DNA of 64,000 bases from an uncultured Bacteroidia bacterium (GTDB lineage: Bacteria; Bacteroidota; Bacteroidia; Bacteroidales; F082): NCBI GenBank assembly GCA_902799345.1, contig CADBZW010000004.1:124001-188000 (forward strand), written 5' to 3'. The number at the start of each line of letters is the position of its first letter. Position 1 is the stretch's first letter. Shown piece after piece: positions 57,710 through 64,000 of this stretch. Position numbers and translations under genes: made by a program. The notes under the pieces were generated by a model, which searched no databases, had not been told where the DNA came from, and saw only the letters and a list, made by a program, of their open reading frames with translations.

Positions 57710-58540
57710 TCATTCCTTCTCCATTTCCAGCCAGCTCCGCATATCATAAGGATAATCCGTGGTGATGTAGTCCACCCCCAATTGCAGCATCTCCTTGGCT
57801 TTTTCGGGCGCATTGACGGTCCACACGTTGACGGTCATGCCCAGGTCATGGGCTTCCTTCACCCATTCGGGATGGGCGTCGAACTTGCTCCAGTGATAGT
57901 CGATGTCGGTGATTCCCTTGTCTTTCAGTTGTTTGGGCGAGAGGTCGCCTTCGAGGTAGGCCACGGGGACGTCGGGCATGAGCTGTGACAGCATGACACA
58001 GGCGTCGAGGTCGAACGAGATAAAGAAAACTTCGTCGTGAAGCTGGTGTTTCCCTATAGCTTCGATGATTTGTCCGATCAGGTGGCAGCGTTGGACGGAC
58101 GATTCCAGCGGCTTGACCTCGAAAAACAGTCGTCTCTGTTTTTTACTCTGCTGTTGGCTCTTGAGGGCTTGGCTGCATGCGGCCAGAAACGCATCCATGG
58201 TGGGCACGGGTTCGCCGTTTCTCAGGGTGAAAGCGGACAGCGCTCGCAGTGTGTCGTAAGGGGTCTCGCAAATACGGTGGCCTTGCATGATGGCGTCGTG
58301 GAAGACGATGGTGACATCGTCGGAGGTGATTTGCACGTCGAACTCGGTGCCGTCGAAGCCTTGTTTGAGGGCCAGTTGCATGGCCGCGATGCTGTTTTCG
58401 GCCGCGCTTTCAAACTGGTGGAAGCCACGATGGGCGATGATGCCCGGCTTCTTGGTCTTGGAGACCTTAAAAGTCTGTTGGGCGTTGAGGCCCATGGGGA
58501 CGATGACCATTGCAATGAGGAAAAGAAGGAAACGTTTCAT
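57710..58540 (-). CDS. Glycerophosphodiester phosphodiesterase, exported
   Basis: Cleaves glycerophosphodiesters to glycerol 3-phosphate and an alcohol. The 276-residue product has a signal peptide (ending GLNAQ). The GDPD motifs are GIIAHRGFHQFESAAENSIAAMQLALKQGFDGTEFDVQ (HR, ENS, E-x-D) and IVFHDAIM (catalytic HD), with WTVNAPEKAKEMLQLGVDYITTDYP at the C-terminus. ATG at 58540 chosen (58549 also possible). Its promoter (58571-58578) lies in the AT-rich stretch next to the CRISPR array. Confidence 0.92.
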   Translation of the reverse strand: MKRFLLFLIAMVIVPMGLNAQQTFKVSKTKKPGIIAHRGFHQFESAAENSIAAMQLALKQGFDGTEFDVQITSDDVTIVFHDAIMQGHRICETPYDTLRALSAFTLRNGEPVPTMDAFLAACSQALKSQQQSKKQRRLFFEVKPLESSVQRCHLIGQIIEAIGKHQLHDEVFFISFDLDACVMLSQLMPDVPVAYLEGDLSPKQLKDKGITDIDYHWSKFDAHPEWVKEAHDLGMTVNVWTVNAPEKAKEMLQLGVDYITTDYPYDMRSWLEMEKE

Positions 58541-58570
58541 AATGGGCATAGCAAGTAGTGATTTCGGACA

Positions 58571-58578
58571 CAAAAATA
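58571..58578 (-). promoter_or_regulatory. GDPD promoter -7 element
   Basis: TATTTTTG on the minus strand, 30 nt upstream of the ATG at 58540; located within the presumed CRISPR leader. Confidence 0.6.
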
Positions 58579-58616
58579 GCAATAAATAGTTATAAAAGCC
58601 CATTTCAATGAATTAT

Positions 58617-61464
58617 GTTGTGAATTGCTTGCATTTATCTTGTATCTTTGCTCTTTGAAACAACTTTCTCGGCTGTACGGTCGAAGTTCATCTTGTTGTG
58701 AATTGCTTGCATTTATCTTGTATCTTTGCTCTTTGAAACAACAATACTCACCAAAGAACACATTGTTGGCAAGTTGTGAATTGCTTGCATTTATCTTGTA
58801 TCTTTGCTCTTTGAAACAACACTGACTACTTCTACGGAAGACGGGTAGCAAGTTGTGAATTGCTTGCATTTATCTTGTATCTTTGCTCTTTGAAACAACC
58901 AATGTACTACTCAATCATCTAACGCCATGGTTGTGAATTGCTTGCATTTATCTTGTATCTTTGCTCTTTGAAACAACATGCGCGAGGCACACCAGGAAGC
59001 CGCTTCAGTTGTGAATTGCTTGCATTTATCTTGTATCTTTGCTCTTTGAAACAACGAGAAATGCGGCAAGTCCGTTGACACTGTGGTTGTGAATTGCTTG
59101 CATTTATCTTGTATCTTTGCTCTTTGAAACAACAGCGGCAATCTCCTTGGCGATGATGGTGTCGTTGTGAATTGCTTGCATTTATCTTGTATCTTTGCTC
59201 TTTGAAACAACGCTCCAAAGTATGCTTGTACCGAAGAGGTGGTTGTGAATTGCTTGCATTTATCTTGTATCTTTGCTCTTTGAAACAACCGTCGATGCCG
59301 CGCATCATGGCCGCAAACAGTTGTGAATTGCTTGCATTTATCTTGTATCTTTGCTCTTTGAAACAACCTTGGGCGTCGGTGACGGCTTCGAGGTTCGTTG
59401 TGAATTGCTTGCATTTATCTTGTATCTTTGCTCTTTGAAACAACTTCGCCATTATAAAACTCTATGTCAATATGGTTGTGAATTGCTTGCATTTATCTTG
59501 TATCTTTGCTCTTTGAAACAACCCGTAAGCACGAAATCCCGAACCCCAACCGTTGTGAATTGCTTGCATTTATCTTGTATCTTTGCTCTTTGAAACAACA
59601 TTTTTGACCAAGACACGGCGAGCCTTTACGTTGTGAATTGCTTGCATTTATCTTGTATCTTTGCTCTTTGAAACAACTCTTCTATATGTTTGAAGCGAGC
59701 TGTCTGTGTTGTGAATTGCTTGCATTTATCTTGTATCTTTGCTCTTTGAAACAACTTTCGCCGGTATGGCCATGCAGGAACTTTTGGTTGTGAATTGCTT
59801 GCATTTATCTTGTATCTTTGCTCTTTGAAACAACGGTTCAAGGCGAAGCCAACACTGCACACTGTTGTGAATTGCTTGCATTTATCTTGTATCTTTGCTC
59901 TTTGAAACAACACCATGCGTTTGACCGCCTTTCAAGTGCTTGTTGTGAATTGCTTGCATTTATCTTGTATCTTTGCTCTTTGAAACAACTGCGACATACA
60001 GTGCGACATGTTCGACAACGTTGTGAATTGCTTGCATTTATCTTGTATCTTTGCTCTTTGAAACAACGACCTCGTTGGTCGACATCGTGACCATAGTGTT
60101 GTGAATTGCTTGCATTTATCTTGTATCTTTGCTCTTTGAAACAACGTCGAAGACTTCGACGACCTTTTGAAAGTAGTTGTGAATTGCTTGCATTTATCTT
60201 GTATCTTTGCTCTTTGAAACAACTCTTCAGGTGTAAGGCTATCAAACTCGTTTGTTGTGAATTGCTTGCATTTATCTTGTATCTTTGCTCTTTGAAACAA
60301 CGTGGCCCGTTGGCTTCGCAGCCGAGCAGATGTTGTGAATTGCTTGCATTTATCTTGTATCTTTGCTCTTTGAAACAACCCTCGTAGCCAACATAATGCT
60401 CAGCCAACTGTTGTGAATTGCTTGCATTTATCTTGTATCTTTGCTCTTTGAAACAACTTGACGACAACGGAAACGTTATACCAAAAAGTTGTGAATTGCT
60501 TGCATTTATCTTGTATCTTTGCTCTTTGAAACAACTTGTCCGAGTTGGGTTGGAACCCAACACTTGTTGTGAATTGCTTGCATTTATCTTGTATCTTTGC
60601 TCTTTGAAACAACTATACAAGATACTAAGTTTGAAAGAAAATAGTTGTGAATTGCTTGCATTTATCTTGTATCTTTGCTCTTTGAAACAACTTATCAATT
60701 ACAGCCATTGGTGGAAGTAGGTTGTGAATTGCTTGCATTTATCTTGTATCTTTGCTCTTTGAAACAACACCCGTCTCTGACATTCCTGCATGACGCAAGT
60801 TGTGAATTGCTTGCATTTATCTTGTATCTTTGCTCTTTGAAACAACCGTGCGAACAAACATTTCTATATAGTCTGCGTTGTGAATTGCTTGCATTTATCT
60901 TGTATCTTTGCTCTTTGAAACAACCGGAATCAGGCAACGAAGCAGCATCAGCAGTTGTGAATTGCTTGCATTTATCTTGTATCTTTGCTCTTTGAAACAA
61001 CTAATCATAATTAGTTTGATTTAGGAGGCCGTTGTGAATTGCTTGCATTTATCTTGTATCTTTGCTCTTTGAAACAACTCATCTTACGCGGAGAAGGCAC
61101 AATCGAAGTTGTGAATTGCTTGCATTTATCTTGTATCTTTGCTCTTTGAAACAACATATTATGACAACGGAACTTGAACAAGCCGTTGTGAATTGCTTGC
61201 ATTTATCTTGTATCTTTGCTCTTTGAAACAACCGTGGCGTTGTGTCACGATTGCCACAAGGGTTGTGAATTGCTTGCATTTATCTTGTATCTTTGCTCTT
61301 TGAAACAACGATTGGCTCGTCGGGGAAATCAAGTCAAACGTTGTGAATTGCTTGCATTTATCTTGTATCTTTGCTCTTTGAAACAACTGAAACACATAAT
61401 TTATCAACCGAGAAATGTTGTGAATTGCTTGCATTTATCTTGTATCTTTGCTCTTTGAAACAAC
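58617..61464 (+). CRISPR. Type II-C CRISPR array, 37 repeats, 36 spacers
   Basis: I located every repeat start. The 48-nt repeat begins GTTGTGAATTGCTTGCATTT and ends GCTCTTTGAAACAAC. The first (58617-58664) and last (61417-61464) copies look perfect, like those between. Spacers: 24 of 30 nt, 10 of 29 nt, 2 of 31 nt; most of the 29-nt ones lie in the last third. Repeat length and sequence are typical of Bacteroidota type II-C. The GUUGUG end should follow the spacer in the crRNA, so crRNAs read on the plus strand, opposite to cas. The AT-rich 58571-58616 is the likely leader. Each repeat holds TATCTTTG at positions 27-34, a match to the local promoter -7 consensus. Confidence 0.98.
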
Positions 61465-61517
61465 ACGATATGTGTAAAACAAAGAGCCATAGCAATTTAG
61501 AAGTTGTTTCCGAAAAG
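61465..61517 (+). other. Degenerate inverted repeat or tracrRNA-like segment
   Basis: After the last repeat, CAAAGAGC and AGCAATTTAGAA are partly complementary to the repeat. AGCAATTTAGAA can pair with repeat positions 2-13 in 11 of 12 positions (one G-U), followed by GTTGTTTC. Together with the terminator at 61518 it could form a ~95-nt RNA started in the last repeat. It lacks the usual nexus-like tail, so it may only be a decayed inverted repeat. Confidence 0.35.
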
Positions 61518-61547
61518 AAAAATCCCACCCGAAAGAGTGGGATTTTT
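61518..61547. terminator. Bidirectional terminator between array and cas2
   Basis: AAAAATCCCAC...GTGGGATTTTT: an 11-bp stem with A and T runs on both sides, suited to end both the plus-strand array transcript and the minus-strand cas operon. Confidence 0.85.
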
Positions 61548-61572
61548 CTTCGTTTTGACCAGTTTTGCCTAT

Positions 61573-62819
<1,247 letters not shown>

Positions 62820-62907
62820 TGTAGATACTATAGTCGCTTTGGTCCTTAAGAAACGATATTTCTAGCCTTGGATTAGTTTGATGTTGGTCATATGCATAAT
62901 TCTTTGT

Positions 62908-64000
62908 TTAATACTCTCCAATAGAAACAATTTGACCAATATGATTAATTCGAACTTTTACAATTCCACGAAGCCCTTCAGCATTTCTAACCCTTTTCCA
63001 AGTGATATCCCTTAAAAAAGTATTTTCGTCCACAATTGTTTCAAGATGATGCCTAAAATAATAGTCTTTTGTCGCCATTTTCTGAACCCTAAACAAATTA
63101 GGGCTAATCAAAGCATAATTCTCGGGATTTTTATACCAAACCTCATCATAGTACAAAGGATTGAAAACTAAATTGCCTTGCTCGTCATAACGAGGAAACA
63201 CGAAATACTCATTTTGCTTCATGGTAAACATGAATCGCCAGCCTTCCTCTTTCTTGTATTCCTTGTCGACAATTGGGAAACCTTGTATAGCTCGCGATGT
63301 TGCTTCATAGAACGACACGATTACTTCATCCAACTCATATTGCGGTTCGCCCTTGCCGTCCAACAATTGCTGTCCATTCTTATCCAATTTAGGCTTACGG
63401 TAAATAGCCACATGATGGTTATTGCCCGTATTCACAAAGTCAACGGGTTGAGTTTTTCCTTTTTCATCCAAAATCAATTGACCGTCTTTGTCGCGTTTGT
63501 CGTGAAGTGATTCAGCATTACTAATGCCCGTAATAGTAACCCGCTTTATGGCAATACCCTTTTCTTTATTGAGCCAAATGGGATTGTCATCCAGATTGGA
63601 GAATGCTTTCTTAGCATCGCCTCCAAAAGTATCCAAACGCTCTTGAAGAATTTGACGGGTATGAGCATCGACTACTTTTTCAACCTTCAAATCAGGTGTT
63701 ATTTCTTTCCTAATAGTATAGATAGTTTCAAAAGTCACAGTCTTAATCTTCTCGGGAACTTGAATCGTATGCAAATCATTCAACCAGACCGGATTCTTCT
63801 CCAATGAATTTTTCCCTGTAAAAGCCTTTTTAGCATCACCATCACACTGCTGCAAACGGGCAAGAAGTGCTTCACGATACCGCTTATTTGTTACGGTATT
63901 GATCTTTTCGACATTAAAAGAAGCATTCACCTTTTCTTCTTTGGTAACATATCTCTTGCAACTACCGAAAACAGTTTCCAAATGCAACTGCCCTCGAGGT
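62908..64000 (-). CDS. cas9: Cas9, C-terminal part (gene continues beyond the window)
   Basis: The frame is open to the right edge and reads PRGQLHLETVFG at the boundary, the conserved segment that follows the RuvC-III HH motif of type II-C Cas9. The 363 visible codons then give the wedge and PAM-interacting region: repeated NPVWLN / NPIWLNKEKG units, NTGNNHHVAIYRKPKLDKNG (the conserved NHH region), FYEATSRAIQGFPIVDKE, MFTMKQNEYFVFP and ITWKRVRNAEGLRGIVKVRINHIGQIVSIGEY to the stop. The nuclease domains lie outside the window. AT-rich compared with cas1 and cas2. Confidence 0.93.
   Translation of the reverse strand, partial: PRGQLHLETVFGSCKRYVTKEEKVNASFNVEKINTVTNKRYREALLARLQQCDGDAKKAFTGKNSLEKNPVWLNDLHTIQVPEKIKTVTFETIYTIRKEITPDLKVEKVVDAHTRQILQERLDTFGGDAKKAFSNLDDNPIWLNKEKGIAIKRVTITGISNAESLHDKRDKDGQLILDEKGKTQPVDFVNTGNNHHVAIYRKPKLDKNGQQLLDGKGEPQYELDEVIVSFYEATSRAIQGFPIVDKEYKKEEGWRFMFTMKQNEYFVFPRYDEQGNLVFNPLYYDEVWYKNPENYALISPNLFRVQKMATKDYYFRHHLETIVDENTFLRDITWKRVRNAEGLRGIVKVRINHIGQIVSIGEY

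Noticed and set aside
62820..62907. tracrRNA between cas1 and cas9
   Set aside because: The 88-nt gap contains no stretch complementary to the 5' half of the repeat and no terminator.

Overview
The window comes from a Bacteroidales-type (Bacteroidota) chromosome. Most gene starts sit downstream of the Bacteroidetes promoter -7 element TAnnTTTG rather than an E. coli-type -10 box. The gene set fits too: a type IX secretion C-terminal sorting domain, DUF3078 and SusC-era TonB receptors, a long-tailed ribosomal protein S16, a DPYD-like PreA, and a tRNA gene that does not encode CCA. There is no rRNA and no prophage. Most genes are GC-rich, but the left edge (1-4499), 8815-9618, the DUF262 gene (31478-33220) and cas9 look clearly richer in A and T.

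Layout. 1-780: partial PD-(D/E)XK nuclease-like gene running off the left edge. 994-5794: three genes joined by 4-nt ATGA overlaps: a Castor/RCK-type channel-like protein, a TIR-like/transmembrane/PBP-like protein, and a secreted histidine acid phosphatase. 5814-13878: a T9SS cargo protein, an EamA transporter, rpsP, a DUF6794-like protein, a degenerate LMW-PTP, yebC with a degenerate class III cyclase, a DUF3078 outer-membrane protein and rfbD. 13972-15711: a phospho-sugar mutase interrupted by an 18-bp tandem duplication that carries a stop codon. 15804-15877: tRNA-Met. 16001-20872: an SH3 lipoprotein, an AtoE transporter, truA, aat and arginine deiminase. 20907-28766 (minus strand): a probable operon of TPR lipoprotein, nucleoside kinase, nadE, thioesterase and a large beta-galactosidase. 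28907-29935: recA. 30100-34235: accessory island with a candidate small RNA, a RAYT (Y1) transposase, REP-like double hairpins in inverted orientation on both sides, a DUF262/DUF1524 GmrSD-like gene and a sirtuin. 34236-40614: MATE, nnr, HAD, a truncated BRO gene and tex. 40657-46248: an RND tripartite efflux operon. 46405-57439: a C10 protease, an outer-membrane barrel, rimM-trmN6, a heavy-metal exporter-like protein, a TPP riboswitch with a TonB receptor, NdpA and PreA. 57710-58540: GDPD. 58617-64000: a type II-C CRISPR-Cas locus.

The CRISPR array has 37 apparently identical 48-nt repeats and 36 spacers of 29-31 nt. The genes cas2, cas1 and the C-terminal part of cas9 lie on the opposite strand and converge on the array. 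Each repeat contains a perfect TAnnTTTG element placed so that transcription would start just before the next spacer, as in the Neisseria II-C arrangement.

The most novel-looking piece is the AT-rich 994-4499 pair, a channel-like RCK protein translationally coupled to a protein with a TIR-like domain, an acidic repeat linker, one TM helix and a periplasmic-binding-like domain, next to a nuclease-like gene. All functional statements come from reading motifs; no database search was possible.
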